The notes: generated from the sequence alone by a model not told the origin. Positions 53,122 to 62,623 are shown, counted from the first letter of the stretch. The stretch is 64,000 bases of DNA from an uncultured Bacteroidota bacterium (GCA_900696575.1 CAADHD010000024.1:84287-148286); one strand, 5' to 3'. Program-made: numbers and translations.

Positions 53122-53652
53122 TCAGTTTGGTGCAGAAGTTTCATCTGGCTTAGCCTGTCTGCGGCTAAGTTCTTCAATTACTTTTTCGGAAATAACTGAA
53201 AACTGTTCGGGGCGGGAAGAATAGTAATCAATACTCGTTTTAAGCCTTTGGTGATCGGTACTGTGAGCACGGATGATGTATTTGTAAAATGATTTGCGGA
53301 GTTCAGCACCATTCTGATCAAAACCGGCTTCGCTGGCAAGTGCTTCGGCCAAATAAAAATCGGCAAGTATCTGAACCATGGAATCGGGCTGAATGATTTC
53401 TGCAGGGAGTTTTTCTTGATGATTGGTACAGGAGGTGAAGAAGAAAGAGGAAAGTAGAAAGAGGAAAGTAGAAAAAAGAGGAAAGAGAAAAGGCGTAAGA
53501 CTTGGGCGCGGTATAAAGCCTGCGCACACCCGTAGCACTAAAGGGCGACTGCGCATTAGACATTTTTGTTCTGAATCTATCTTGCCTGAATGCACCCGTA
53601 GCCTTAAAGGGCGCTTACGCACCAACTCATCCATAAACTTGAAACAATTCAT
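53122..53652 (-). CDS. DUF4296-like lipoprotein with repeat-expanded N-terminus
   Basis: About 176 residues from the ATG at 53652, which shares a base with the pyrC stop (TGATG). The mature part (SMVQILADFYLAEALASEAG) fits DUF4296, a helical family often found next to pyrC in Bacteroidota. A lipobox (FFFTSC, Cys near residue 75) follows a hydrophobic run. Before it lies an odd basic stretch of about 55 residues made of two 22-residue repeats (RPLRLRV and RPLVLRV), which looks inserted. Another in-frame ATG at 53556 would shorten it. The hydrophobic run is itself encoded by a 14-bp tandem repeat. Function unknown. Confidence 0.7.
   Translation of the reverse strand: MNCFKFMDELVRKRPLRLRVHSGKIDSEQKCLMRSRPLVLRVCAGFIPRPSLTPFLFPLFSTFLFLLSSFFFTSCTNHQEKLPAEIIQPDSMVQILADFYLAEALASEAGFDQNGAELRKSFYKYIIRAHSTDHQRLKTSIDYYSSRPEQFSVISEKVIEELSRRQAKPDETSAPN
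53443..53487. repeat. 14-bp purine tandem repeat in the signal-peptide codons
   Basis: GAAAGAGGAAAGTA occurs perfectly at 53443-53456 and 53457-53470, with a third imperfect copy carrying three extra bases to about 53487. It encodes part of the hydrophobic segment of the DUF4296-like protein on the minus strand. Confidence 0.85.
53521..53621. repeat. Two copies of a palindromic CACCCGTAGC...AAAGGGCG repeat
   Basis: Copy 1 (53521-53555) and copy 2 (53591-53621) share CACCCGTAGC, then TAAAGGGCG, then CGCA, and are offset by exactly 66 bp (22 codons), so both stay in frame. Copy 1 is bounded by TGCGCA at both ends. They resemble small dispersed (REP-like) elements. Confidence 0.7.
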
Positions 53653-54998
53653 CAATCGTGTTTTTTGTGAAAGGTGAGACGCATGCCTCTGACGGAATCG
53701 TCAATTATTCTGCGGTTGTAAACGTGTTGACCGTTGACGAAGGTGTGTATTACAGAAGAAGAAAATTCTGTTCCTTCGAAAGGCGACCAGCGGCATTTGT
53801 AAAGAAGGCTATCGCGGGTAACTTTTGATTTGCGATTCATGTCAATGAGAACGAGGTCGGCAAAATAACCCTCGCGAATGAAACCGCGCTCTTTAAGGCG
53901 AAAACAAAGTGCAGGAGCATGGCACATTTTCTCTACGACTCTTTCGATTGTAATTTTATTTTGATGCACCATTTCGAGCATTGCCGGCAAGGCATGCTGA
54001 ACAAGCGGTCCGCCTGAAGGGGCTTTGGTATAAAGCTGCTGTTTTTCTTCTAAGGTATGAGGCGCATGATCTGTTGCAATAACATCTATGCAGTTGCTGA
54101 GCAAGGCATTCCAAATCATTTCGCGATCGGCAGCGGCTTTAATGGCAGGATTCCATTTAATGAAATTGCCGAGGCGGTCGTAATCCTCATCGCAAAACCA
54201 GAGATGATGAATGCAGGCTTCGGAAGTGATTTTCTTTTTAAGCAGCGGAATGGTGTTATCAAACAGTTCGGTTTCCTTTCCGGTGGAGATGTGGAGGATA
54301 TGCAGTCGTGTGCCGTGTTTTTTAGCAAGACTAACGGCAAAAGAAGATGACAGGTAACAGGCTTCTTCGCTGCGTATAAGGGGATGGTACTTTACGGGAA
54401 CGTCATCACCAAATTTTGATGTGTATTCTTCAAGGTTTCTGCGGATGGTGTTTTCATCTTCGCAATGGGTGGCAATAAGCATGGGCGAGAGAGAAAAAAC
54501 CGATTGGAGCGTTGCGGGTTTATCTACCAGCATATTTCCTGTTGATGAGCCCATGAAAATTTTTATACCGCAAACTTTTTCTTCATCGGTACGGAGCACT
54601 TCGTCAAGATTATCATTAGAAACGCCCATGTAGAAAGAATAATTGGCTACTGATCTGACCGCACCCATCCGATACTTTTCTTCAAGCAGTTGCTGGGTTA
54701 CCGTATTGGGAATGGTGTTAGGCATTTCCATAAAGGAAGTAATACCACCGGCTACGGCAGCACACGATTCGGTAAACAAATCGGCTTTATGCGTAAGACC
54801 CGGTTCGCGGAAGTGAACCTGATCATCAATCACTCCGGGCAAGAGATGGAGCCCTTCTGCATTAAGCTCGTCCGATCTTTCTTTTACATCAATTTTCCCA
54901 CCCATCCTTTCAATTCTTCCGTTCTTAATCAACACATCTCCGGTGATGATAATACCTTCGTTAACAATGGAAGCATTGCGGATGATGATTGTTTTCAT
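53652..54998 (-). CDS. pyrC: Dihydroorotase
   Basis: A 448-residue amidohydrolase converting carbamoyl-aspartate to dihydroorotate in pyrimidine synthesis. Metal ligands are visible in DDQVHFREPG (residues about 58-67, H-x-H type site as QVHFR), the likely carboxylated Lys in CGIKIFMG, His in ATHCEDE and LHILHIST, and Asp in ATDHAPH. EMPNT is also typical. Length matches class I dihydroorotases of this group. It is 13 bp downstream of serA and overlaps the DUF4296 gene by one base. Confidence 0.93.
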   Translation of the reverse strand: MKTIIIRNASIVNEGIIITGDVLIKNGRIERMGGKIDVKERSDELNAEGLHLLPGVIDDQVHFREPGLTHKADLFTESCAAVAGGITSFMEMPNTIPNTVTQQLLEEKYRMGAVRSVANYSFYMGVSNDNLDEVLRTDEEKVCGIKIFMGSSTGNMLVDKPATLQSVFSLSPMLIATHCEDENTIRRNLEEYTSKFGDDVPVKYHPLIRSEEACYLSSSFAVSLAKKHGTRLHILHISTGKETELFDNTIPLLKKKITSEACIHHLWFCDEDYDRLGNFIKWNPAIKAAADREMIWNALLSNCIDVIATDHAPHTLEEKQQLYTKAPSGGPLVQHALPAMLEMVHQNKITIERVVEKMCHAPALCFRLKERGFIREGYFADLVLIDMNRKSKVTRDSLLYKCRWSPFEGTEFSSSVIHTFVNGQHVYNRRIIDDSVRGMRLTFHKKHD

Positions 54999-55011
54999 TG
55001 CTGTAAAGAAA

Positions 55012-56241
55012 CTAATAAAGCGTACGCACCCTGATGGTTCCTTTCACTTTTTTCAATTCTTCGAGAGCGCGGCCGCTGAATTTTTTATCCATATCGAGAG
55101 CTACATAGCCAATGTGGGCATTGGTATTAAGGTACTGGCCGAGGATGTTGATTTTTTTTTCGGAAAGGCGGCTGTTTATTTCGCCCAGCACACCGGGAGT
55201 GTTCTGATGAATGTGAAGCAGGCGGTGAGTATGAAGCTGAACGGGTAAGGCAATCTCGGGAATGGAAAGCGAGCCGGTGCTGTTTCCGGTTTCGAGCAGG
55301 TTGAGCATTTTGGCAGTAACATCGGCAGCAATCTGTTCCTGTGCTTCTTCGGTGCTTCCGCCTATGTGTGGAGTGAGAATAACATTGTCCATTCCCTGCA
55401 GGGGGCAGGTAAAAATTTCGTTGTTTGTTTGAGGTTCATAAGGGAAAACATCAATGGCAGCACCACTGAGATGATTTTCCTTTAATGCCGATTTCAAGGC
55501 ATTCAGGTCCACCACATCACCCCGGCTAAGGTTGATGAGGATGGAATGCTTTTTCATCTTTTTCAACCGCTGAGAATTGATCACATTTTTATTGGCAGCG
55601 CTGCCGGGTATGTGAAGAGTTACAATATCAGCAAGCGCTAAAAGCTCATCAAGGGTTTTGCATTGACGCGCATTACCCAAAATCAGTTTAGGAATTAAAT
55701 CATAAAATACCACTTTCATTCCCAACGCTTCGGCCAACACGCTTACTTGCGAGCCGATATGGCCATACCCTACAATACCGATTATTTTTCCGCGAAGTTC
55801 ATGACAACCGGTACTGGATTTATCCCATTTGCCATGATGCATATTGAAATTTCTTGAAGGAATTTTACGGAGAAGATGAATACAATGAGCAATAACTAAT
55901 TCAGCCACCGAGCGTGTATTGCTGTATGGCGAATTGAATACGGCCACTCCGTTACGGATGGCTGCATTCATGTCAACCTGATTGGTACCAATACAGAAAC
56001 ATCCTGCAGAAATTAACCGTTTTGCTTTTTCAAAAAACTCAGCATTGAGAAACGTTTTGGAGCGGATTCCTAAAAGATGGATGCTGCCCGCATTTTCATT
56101 CAGCCATTTAGCATCGGGGGCTCCTTTGATGGATTCAACTGAGGTATATCCTTCCTTTTTCAGCAAAGCAGAAGCATAAGGATGAATGTTCTCTGCTAAA
56201 ACAATTCTGATTTTATTTTTAGGAAATGAAGTTGCCGGCAT
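55012..56241 (-). CDS. serA: D-3-phosphoglycerate dehydrogenase with ACT domain
   Basis: A 409-residue NAD-dependent enzyme, first step of serine synthesis. The NAD fold is GIVGYGHIGSQVSVLAEALG, with Asp in VVFYDLIP. The catalytic region has LINLSRGDVVD, IDVFPYEP and TPHIGGSTEEAQ (catalytic His). The C-terminal about 75 residues (HRLLHIHQNTPGVLGEINS) form an ACT domain, as in the Escherichia coli type that is feedback-inhibited by serine. It is the first gene of a serA-pyrC-DUF4296 run. Confidence 0.94.
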   Translation of the reverse strand: MPATSFPKNKIRIVLAENIHPYASALLKKEGYTSVESIKGAPDAKWLNENAGSIHLLGIRSKTFLNAEFFEKAKRLISAGCFCIGTNQVDMNAAIRNGVAVFNSPYSNTRSVAELVIAHCIHLLRKIPSRNFNMHHGKWDKSSTGCHELRGKIIGIVGYGHIGSQVSVLAEALGMKVVFYDLIPKLILGNARQCKTLDELLALADIVTLHIPGSAANKNVINSQRLKKMKKHSILINLSRGDVVDLNALKSALKENHLSGAAIDVFPYEPQTNNEIFTCPLQGMDNVILTPHIGGSTEEAQEQIAADVTAKMLNLLETGNSTGSLSIPEIALPVQLHTHRLLHIHQNTPGVLGEINSRLSEKKINILGQYLNTNAHIGYVALDMDKKFSGRALEELKKVKGTIRVRTLY

Positions 56242-56376
56242 AAATTGATTTCGGGCTGCAAGCTAATAAACTAAAACACCCGGAAGTGCAGTTTTGAACT
56301 CTGACGGGAAATTATTTCATAGCATAAACACATTGCTTTTGTAATTACTATTTTCGTTGGCTAAAAATCCGAAAAA

Positions 56377-59300
56377 ATGAAAAAAATTATCCTCTTTGTG
56401 TTTACTGTGTTGATGGCGGTTTCTGCATACTCACAGGATTGGGTTCAAATGATGAAAGACCCGAATGTGAATGTGTATGACGTTCAGAAAACATTTAATG
56501 AAACCAATGCTGTCTTAATTGAAGAGATGCGCCAGAGTCACATGCAGAATGCAGGCGACTGGGCTGAATTAAAAGCATCCAGAAGAAAAATACCCGGTTA
56601 TGCGGTTTACAAACGCTGGGAATGGTTTATGACACCGCGTGTTTACCCAACAGGTGAACGGTTTAATCCTGCCAATGCCTGGCAGGCGATGGAGGATTAC
56701 AAAAATACCCATCATGGAAAGATGGCATCACCGGCCGGGAACTGGTCATTTATCGGGCCTCAGTTTTCAAATTCTCTTTCCGGAGCCGGTAGGTTGAATT
56801 TTGTGCGCTTCCATCCTACCGACCCAAATACCATTTATGTTGGTTCTCCTTCGGGGGGCTTATGGAAAAGCACGAATGGCGGCAATTCATGGACAACAAA
56901 TACCGATAAACTGAATCATGTAATCGGATGTACCGACATTGCCATAGACCCGAACGATCCGAATATTATGTACCTGGCAACGGGAGACGGTGATGCTGCT
57001 GATAATTACTCTGTCGGAGTATTAAAATCAACCGATGGGGGTCAAACATGGAATACCACAGGGCTTTCATTCAGCATGGGGAATACCAAGATGATGAGTA
57101 AGATATTGATGGATCCGACCAACAGTAACATATTGATTGTTGCCACCTCTGCAGGAATTTACAGAAGTACGGATGGCGCAGTCACATGGACTTTGAACCA
57201 AACCGGTTCCTTTAAAGACATGGAATTTAAACCAGGTGACCCTAACACAGTGTATGCCTGCGGCACTGAATTTTACCGCTCGCTTGATAACGGACAAACC
57301 TGGACTAAAATAACATCGGGATTACCCAATGCTGCTAACGTAAGCCGCATGGCCATTGCCGTAAGTCCGGCCGACCCTAATTACATTTATATGATTGTTG
57401 GTCTTCCTGCCCCTAACTTCGGCACAGAAGGATTTTATCGGAGCATCAACAGCGGTACATCATGGACCAAGCCAAGCACGCCTAATGTCGGTACGCAACA
57501 GTGGTATGACCTCTGTATTGCTGTTTCACCGGCCAACATTCAGGAAGTAGTTGTTGGCGGCCAGACTCAGTTTATCCGTTCTACCAATGGAGGATCATCC
57601 TGGGCTGCCAATGGAGGAAACACCCATGTTGACTATCATGATGTAGTATATGTCAATGCAACTACTTATTACATGGCTAACGATGGTGGTATTTACCGTA
57701 CGACCAATAACGGCTCAAGCTGGACTAACTTAAATAACAACCTGGCCATTTCTCAGATGTATGGTTTCGGGCAAAGTACCGGTAATGCCAATTTGCTGAT
57801 TACAGGCTGGCAGGATAACGGAACCAACCGATATAACGGAACCAACTGGAACATTGCCATGGGCGGTGATGGTATGTTGTGTTTCATCAGCAAAACAAAT
57901 GATCAGAACATGTGGGCATCGTATTACAATGGCGCATTGAATCGTTCTACCAATGGCGGTATAACTTTTACAGGAGCCACATCAGGAATTAATGAAGCCG
58001 GTGCCTGGGTTACACCCTGGAGAGAAGACCCTGTTACATCAAATACCCTTTGGGCAGGTTTTGTTAATGTTTGGAAAAGTACCAATGGCGGCCAATCGTG
58101 GACTAAACCCGGAAACATTACCGGCAATACTGCAAGCCTTGCGGCAATTGCCATTTCACCTGCCAATAATCAAATTATTTGGGCCAGTAACGGAGGCTCT
58201 TTGTATGTAAGTACAAATGGTGCCGTAAACTGGACGGCTGTAACTTCAGCTCCGGCCGGATTCAAATCTTACATTGTTTGTCATAACACAGACCCAAACA
58301 AAGCTTGGATTACATTTTCAGGATTCAATGCAACCAGCAAAGTTTTTATGACCTCTGACCTTGGCGCAACATGGACAGATGTAAGTTCCGGTTCTGTTCC
58401 CAACGTTCCTGTAAATTGCATAGTGCTTGATCACAATTCAACTAACGATGCCCTTTATATCGGAACGGATGTAGGTGTTTTTTACAAAGACTACAGCCTG
58501 AATACCTGGGAACCGTTTACCAACAATCTTCCTAATGTAGTGGTTACACAACTTGAAATTTTTTATGCAGGAAATAAAATACGCGCCTCGACATACGGGC
58601 GAGGTATATGGGAATCGGATTTATTTCAGCCCGGTGTTTTTGATCCGAGTGTAAACTTTGTTGCCGATATTAAAATTGCCTGCCCCGGTGCCGGCATTCA
58701 GTTTACTGATTTCTCATCCGGATCTCCAACTTCATGGCTTTGGGATTTCCCCGGTGGTAATCCTTCCTCCTCCAATCAGCAGAATCCTTTAGTGGTTTAC
58801 AATACTCCGGGTGTTTATCCTGTTACCCTCACGGTCAGTAATGCAGCAGGTTCTGACAGCAAAACGTATAACTCATACATCAGTATTGCATCATCCAACA
58901 CAGCTCCGCCCAACGCATCAGGTGTGAGTTTCTGCGCTCCTGCTCAGGTTAACCTTAATGCCACACAAAACGGGAACGGAGTGCTGCGGTGGTGGGATGC
59001 TCCGGGAGGCGGTAATGTAGTTGCAACCGGAAACAGCTACTCGCCTACCCTTAACGGTACAACAACCTTTTATGTTGACGAAGATTTTCCGGCAGGCGGA
59101 TTTTCTGATGTTACAGGTGCTCCTGATAATTTCTTCGGTGCCGGTACCTTCTTTACTGCCAACGACATTCGCGGATTGTATTTTGATGTTCTTACCCCTG
59201 TAACACTTAATACCGTTGAAGTTTACTCCAACAGCGCTGCCAACCGTACTATTGAAGTGATTGATGCTTCAGGAAATATTGTGGTGGATACAACAGTGTT

Positions 59301-59844
59301 TATCCCTGCCAGCCCGAATACACCCTATCTGGTTACTCTTAACTTCAGGTTATATCCCGGCAATGATTACTTCCTGAAATGCCGAGGTTACGTTGACCTG
59401 TACCGCAACAGCAGTGGCGCTCAGTTTCCTTACACCAGCCAATCCATTAATGTAACCGGAACCAATGCCGGTTCGGGCGGCTATTATTATTTCTTTTACA
59501 ATTGGTCTTTCACCAACTTTGAATGCAACACAGCACGCACGGCTGTAACAGCACTTGACACCTGTGCCCTTGGCATTAATCAGTTTACAGAAGGATTCGG
59601 CAATGTTTCCATTCAGCCCAATCCGAATGACGGATTATTTACCCTTGAATTCAATGCTGATGCCGGTGAAACGTATTCTTTAAAAATAACCAATCAGTTA
59701 GGTCAGGCTGTTTATGACCGGAAACTCAACGGTGCCGGACGAATCGAAAAGAAAATTGACATTACCAAAGAAGGTAAAGGCCTTTACATGCTGAGCATTA
59801 CTAACACCAGAAATGAAACTTACCGCAAGGTATTGGTTTATTAG
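56377..59844 (+). CDS. Secreted BNR/VPS10-type propeller protein with PKD and Ig-like domains and T9SS type A sorting domain
   Basis: A 1155-residue exported protein. Signal peptide: residues 1-19 (MKKIILFVFTVLMAVSAYS). Residues about 130-760 are a sialidase/sortilin-like propeller built of repeats with the BNR core S-T-(N/D)-G-G-x-S/T-W (for example KSTNGGNSWTT, KSTDGGQTWNT). Near 780-860 is a PKD domain (WLWDFPGG), then an Ig-like domain (FCAPAQVNLNATQNGNG). The last about 75 residues (VSIQPNPNDGLFTLEF, then GLYMLSITN and KVLVY) are a T9SS type A signal. No glycosidase catalytic set is evident, so function is not assigned. A terminator follows. Confidence 0.9.
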   Translation: MKKIILFVFTVLMAVSAYSQDWVQMMKDPNVNVYDVQKTFNETNAVLIEEMRQSHMQNAGDWAELKASRRKIPGYAVYKRWEWFMTPRVYPTGERFNPANAWQAMEDYKNTHHGKMASPAGNWSFIGPQFSNSLSGAGRLNFVRFHPTDPNTIYVGSPSGGLWKSTNGGNSWTTNTDKLNHVIGCTDIAIDPNDPNIMYLATGDGDAADNYSVGVLKSTDGGQTWNTTGLSFSMGNTKMMSKILMDPTNSNILIVATSAGIYRSTDGAVTWTLNQTGSFKDMEFKPGDPNTVYACGTEFYRSLDNGQTWTKITSGLPNAANVSRMAIAVSPADPNYIYMIVGLPAPNFGTEGFYRSINSGTSWTKPSTPNVGTQQWYDLCIAVSPANIQEVVVGGQTQFIRSTNGGSSWAANGGNTHVDYHDVVYVNATTYYMANDGGIYRTTNNGSSWTNLNNNLAISQMYGFGQSTGNANLLITGWQDNGTNRYNGTNWNIAMGGDGMLCFISKTNDQNMWASYYNGALNRSTNGGITFTGATSGINEAGAWVTPWREDPVTSNTLWAGFVNVWKSTNGGQSWTKPGNITGNTASLAAIAISPANNQIIWASNGGSLYVSTNGAVNWTAVTSAPAGFKSYIVCHNTDPNKAWITFSGFNATSKVFMTSDLGATWTDVSSGSVPNVPVNCIVLDHNSTNDALYIGTDVGVFYKDYSLNTWEPFTNNLPNVVVTQLEIFYAGNKIRASTYGRGIWESDLFQPGVFDPSVNFVADIKIACPGAGIQFTDFSSGSPTSWLWDFPGGNPSSSNQQNPLVVYNTPGVYPVTLTVSNAAGSDSKTYNSYISIASSNTAPPNASGVSFCAPAQVNLNATQNGNGVLRWWDAPGGGNVVATGNSYSPTLNGTTTFYVDEDFPAGGFSDVTGAPDNFFGAGTFFTANDIRGLYFDVLTPVTLNTVEVYSNSAANRTIEVIDASGNIVVDTTVFIPASPNTPYLVTLNFRLYPGNDYFLKCRGYVDLYRNSSGAQFPYTSQSINVTGTNAGSGGYYYFFYNWSFTNFECNTARTAVTALDTCALGINQFTEGFGNVSIQPNPNDGLFTLEFNADAGETYSLKITNQLGQAVYDRKLNGAGRIEKKIDITKEGKGLYMLSITNTRNETYRKVLVY

Positions 59845-59869
59845 CGCTGGTCATTAATCTCCCTTTCTG

Positions 59870-59910
59870 AAAAGGGATGATGGTTTAAAAACTGTCATCC
59901 CTTTTCATTT
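59870..59910 (+). terminator. Rho-independent terminator
   Basis: AAAAGGGATGA (59870-59880) pairs with TCATCCCTTTT (59895-59905), followed by a T-rich CATTT. It can also act on the minus strand because the stem begins with an A run, ending the lpxB transcript. Confidence 0.75.
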
Positions 59911-59970
59911 CCACTGATGCGCATTTGGAGCGCATGTCTTTGGAATGCAAGCGATCTTAAGGGTATTATT

Positions 59971-61059
59971 TCATGACATCATCACTGCAATTCTTTCTGC
60001 AGCTCTTTGTGATGCTCCTTTTTCTCCAAGTAATGCTTTCAGATGTTTAAAGTTTCTGAGCATCTCATTGCGGTAATCGTCATCATTCAGAATCCTTCCA
60101 AGTTCTTCGCGCATATTACTTTCATTCATCTCCTGCTGAATTAATTCCTTTACCATGGGTTTATCCGCAATCAGATTGACCAATGAAATGTACCTGACCT
60201 TTACCAATCGCTTAGCCAGATGATATGACCATGAGTTCCCGCTGTAACAGACCATCAGCGGCACATCATGCAATGCTGTTTCAAGTGTTGCCGTTCCACT
60301 GGTAACAATGGCTGCTTTGGCAGCAAGAAGCAAGGGATATGTTTGGTTAAAAATTAATCTGACAGAAACGTCTTGCAATAATGACCGGTAAAATCTTTCA
60401 GAAACGGAAGGTGCTCCGGCAATAATAAATTCATACTCCGGAAATAGGTGAATCATTTTCAACATAACAGGTAACATGCGCGCAATTTCCTGCTTACGGC
60501 TGCCGGGCAATAGCGCTACAACCGGTTTGTCGAACATCAACTTTGCAGATTGATTCTTACCGATTGCATCAAGCAGCGGATGCCCCACAAACGTAACTTC
60601 CATTCTGTGCTTTGCATAAAACTCCTTTTCGAAGGGAAGAATAACCAGCATCAGGTCAACATACTTCCTGATAGTTTTAACGCGCGACTCATGCCAAGCC
60701 CACAGTTGAGGTGAGATGTAATAAATCACTTTGATGCCTGCACGGTGAATAAATTCAGCCATGCGAAGATTAAAGCCGGGATAGTCAATCAATATAACGG
60801 CATCTGGTTTCCATTGAAGAATATCCTGTTTGCAGATTTTGAAATTCTTAAAAATGGTATGCAGGTTTAGCAGCACTTCGCTGAAACCCATAAAAGCCAG
60901 CTCGCGGTAATGTTTGGTAATATAAACTCCTTCGGCTTTCATCAAATCGCCTCCGAAGCCGCGGAACTGAACATCAGAAAACTTCCTCTTTAACTCATGT
61001 ACCAGATTGGCTCCATGCAAATCACCGGAAGCTTCACCGGCTATGAGGTAGAATTTCAT
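59971..61059 (-). CDS. lpxB: Lipid-A-disaccharide synthase
   Basis: A 362-residue GT19-family enzyme that joins UDP-2,3-diacylglucosamine and lipid X in lipid A synthesis at the inner membrane. It starts AGEASGDLHGANLV, the family signature, with later ILIDYPGFNLRMAEF, YYISPQLWAW, FVGHPLLDAI and LLPGSRKQEI. C-terminal TSGTATLE is near the nucleotide-sugar site. ATG start at 61059. Last gene of the surE operon. Confidence 0.96.
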   Translation of the reverse strand: MKFYLIAGEASGDLHGANLVHELKRKFSDVQFRGFGGDLMKAEGVYITKHYRELAFMGFSEVLLNLHTIFKNFKICKQDILQWKPDAVILIDYPGFNLRMAEFIHRAGIKVIYYISPQLWAWHESRVKTIRKYVDLMLVILPFEKEFYAKHRMEVTFVGHPLLDAIGKNQSAKLMFDKPVVALLPGSRKQEIARMLPVMLKMIHLFPEYEFIIAGAPSVSERFYRSLLQDVSVRLIFNQTYPLLLAAKAAIVTSGTATLETALHDVPLMVCYSGNSWSYHLAKRLVKVRYISLVNLIADKPMVKELIQQEMNESNMREELGRILNDDDYRNEMLRNFKHLKALLGEKGASQRAAERIAVMMS

Positions 61060-61067
61060 GGATGACT

Positions 61068-61361
61068 TTAAAAAGCTTTGTAAAACACTGCGATGAAAGC
61101 AAAGATAAATGTAGCGCCCAATACTCCGCGCGAAGACATTTCGGCATCATTCCTCAGGAAAAGAAAAAACGCTCCGAGGTTAAGGATAACGCCAATGCTC
61201 AAAACAGAAACCCAGTTGCCGCTGCTTAAAACATGATTCAGAAAATATCCTGCATCCATGTAACTGAAAAAAAACAGGTAGAAAATAAACGACCCTATGA
61301 CAGGCAAAATCAACCCGATGATAAATCCGAAAAGAAAATGATTGATGCGAAGCAGTTTCAT
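61068..61361 (-). CDS. Small membrane protein of unknown function
   Basis: About 97 residues from the ATG at 61361 (MKLLRINHFLFG; an upstream TTG is less likely). Three hydrophobic segments (FIIGLILPVIGSFIFYLFFF; VLSIGVILNLGAFFLFL; VLGATFIFAFIAVFY) suggest an inner-membrane protein. I do not recognise the family. It is 9 bp from lpxB and 10 bp from the next small membrane gene, so all share one transcript with surE. Confidence 0.7.
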   Translation of the reverse strand: MKLLRINHFLFGFIIGLILPVIGSFIFYLFFFSYMDAGYFLNHVLSSGNWVSVLSIGVILNLGAFFLFLRNDAEMSSRGVLGATFIFAFIAVFYKAF

Positions 61362-61370
61362 GCAATACAA

Positions 61371-61643
61371 TTATCTGAATTTAAAAAACATAATCAATGC
61401 CGAAACAATAATGACAAAGAGAAATGCACGGCCGGCTTTGGTATGTTTCCAATTCACCATCATCAGCCTGAACAAAATCATACAAATGGCCAAAAGCAAT
61501 AGTTGCAACTTGGGTGGATACAGAGTCTGATGTAATTGTTCGGGAATAAAAATCATATTATCAAAATAAATTATTGAGAATAGTGCCAGCAAAGAAGCCA
61601 CCAGCCCATAAACAACTCCGGCCGCAAAGGAATCCTTAAACAT
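61371..61643 (-). CDS. Small membrane protein of unknown function
   Basis: A 90-residue protein with ATG start and three hydrophobic stretches (AAGVVYGLVASLLALFSII; LQLLLLAICMILFRLMMV; AFLFVIIVSALIMFF). It overlaps the surE end by 8 bp, indicating translational coupling. Unnamed family. It and the next gene probably work together at the membrane, but nothing in the sequence shows the role. Confidence 0.7.
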   Translation of the reverse strand: MFKDSFAAGVVYGLVASLLALFSIIYFDNMIFIPEQLHQTLYPPKLQLLLLAICMILFRLMMVNWKHTKAGRAFLFVIIVSALIMFFKFR

Positions 61644-62448
61644 CCCACTTCATGTTATTAAGATAAGTGATGGCATGATGTGCCGTAAAATCAAACTCCA
61701 CCGGTACAACTGAAACATAACCATTCTTCAATGCCCATTCATCGGTATCCTGACCTTTATCGGGATTGATAAACTTTCCCGTAAGCCAGTAATACTCTCT
61801 TCCGTGAGGATCATAACGTTCATCAAATTCTTCCTGCCATTTGGCCAATGCCTGCCTGCAGATTTTTATCCCTTTCATTTCGCTCAATGATAAATAAGGA
61901 ATGTTTACATTCAGCAATGTGTTTACAGGCAAACCATTTTTCAGGATATTTTTTGCAATGATTTTGGTTATGTGTTTTGAGGCTGTCATATCGGCATCCA
62001 TCTTATAATTTAGTAAGGAAAAACCGATGGATGGAATACCTTCAATAGCGCCTTCCATGGCAGCCGACATGGTTCCCGAATAAATCACATTGATCGAGCT
62101 GTTGCTTCCGTGATTGATGCCTGAAACACATAAATCAGGCTTGCGGTGCAGGATTTTGTTTACTGCCAGTTTCACACAATCCACCGGAGTGCCTGAGCAT
62201 TGATAACCGATGGTCTCACCGTGATACTCCACCTTGTCAAGCCTCAATGGAGAGTTTAGCGTTATGGCATGTCCCATTCCCGACTGCGGAGAATCGGGAG
62301 CTACCACCACCACTTCGCCCAGTTCGCGCATCGCTTCAACTAAAGCACTGATACCCGGAGAAGTAATACCGTCATCATTCGTAACAAGAATTACGGGACC
62401 TTTATTAGGACTGAAAATTTTCTTTACAGTTGCTTTCTGCTTTGCCAT
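61636..62448 (-). CDS. surE: 5'/3'-nucleotidase SurE
   Basis: A 270-residue metal-dependent nucleoside monophosphate phosphatase. The active-site motif NDDGITSPG starts at residue 24 (Asp25, Asp26). Family motifs VVAPDSPQSGMGHAIT, SGTPVDCVKLA and SGINHGSNSS (metal-binding Asn) follow. An insertion of basic residues precedes the first motif (AKQKATVKKIF). It heads the surE-hyp-hyp-lpxB operon, a gene neighbourhood I recall as recurring in Bacteroidota. Confidence 0.94.
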   Translation of the reverse strand: MAKQKATVKKIFSPNKGPVILVTNDDGITSPGISALVEAMRELGEVVVVAPDSPQSGMGHAITLNSPLRLDKVEYHGETIGYQCSGTPVDCVKLAVNKILHRKPDLCVSGINHGSNSSINVIYSGTMSAAMEGAIEGIPSIGFSLLNYKMDADMTASKHITKIIAKNILKNGLPVNTLLNVNIPYLSLSEMKGIKICRQALAKWQEEFDERYDPHGREYYWLTGKFINPDKGQDTDEWALKNGYVSVVPVEFDFTAHHAITYLNNMKWDV

Positions 62449-62586
62449 GGCGCGAAGGTAATGAGGAAACTATCCTTCTGTTTAACAATAACCTTGTGGT
62501 TACATATAGATACATGAAGGTACGCAGATAACCAAATATCACATTTGCTGAAATCACTATTGACCCTGCATAAAATTTATAAGCCT

Positions 62587-62618
62587 TTTGCATTTTCATC
62601 TCAAACCGCTTACGTTTG
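62587..62618 (+). promoter_or_regulatory. Consensus Bacteroidota promoter (TTTG-N20-TACGTTTG)
   Basis: TTTG at 62587-62590, a 20-bp spacer, and TACGTTTG at 62611-62618 match both consensus elements exactly. Expected transcription start is near 62624. No annotated-size gene follows for 220 bp, so it should drive the short unit described next. Confidence 0.6.
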
Positions 62619-62623
62619 TATTA

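Noticed and set aside
59917..59935. ATGCGC...GCGCAT inverted repeat after the BNR gene
   Set aside because: Only 6 bp, next to a better terminator and without a T-tract; probably chance or part of a dispersed repeat I cannot confirm.
62533..62540. GATATTTG as a minus-strand promoter for the surE operon
   Set aside because: One mismatch in the -7 box and no -33 element at the right distance.
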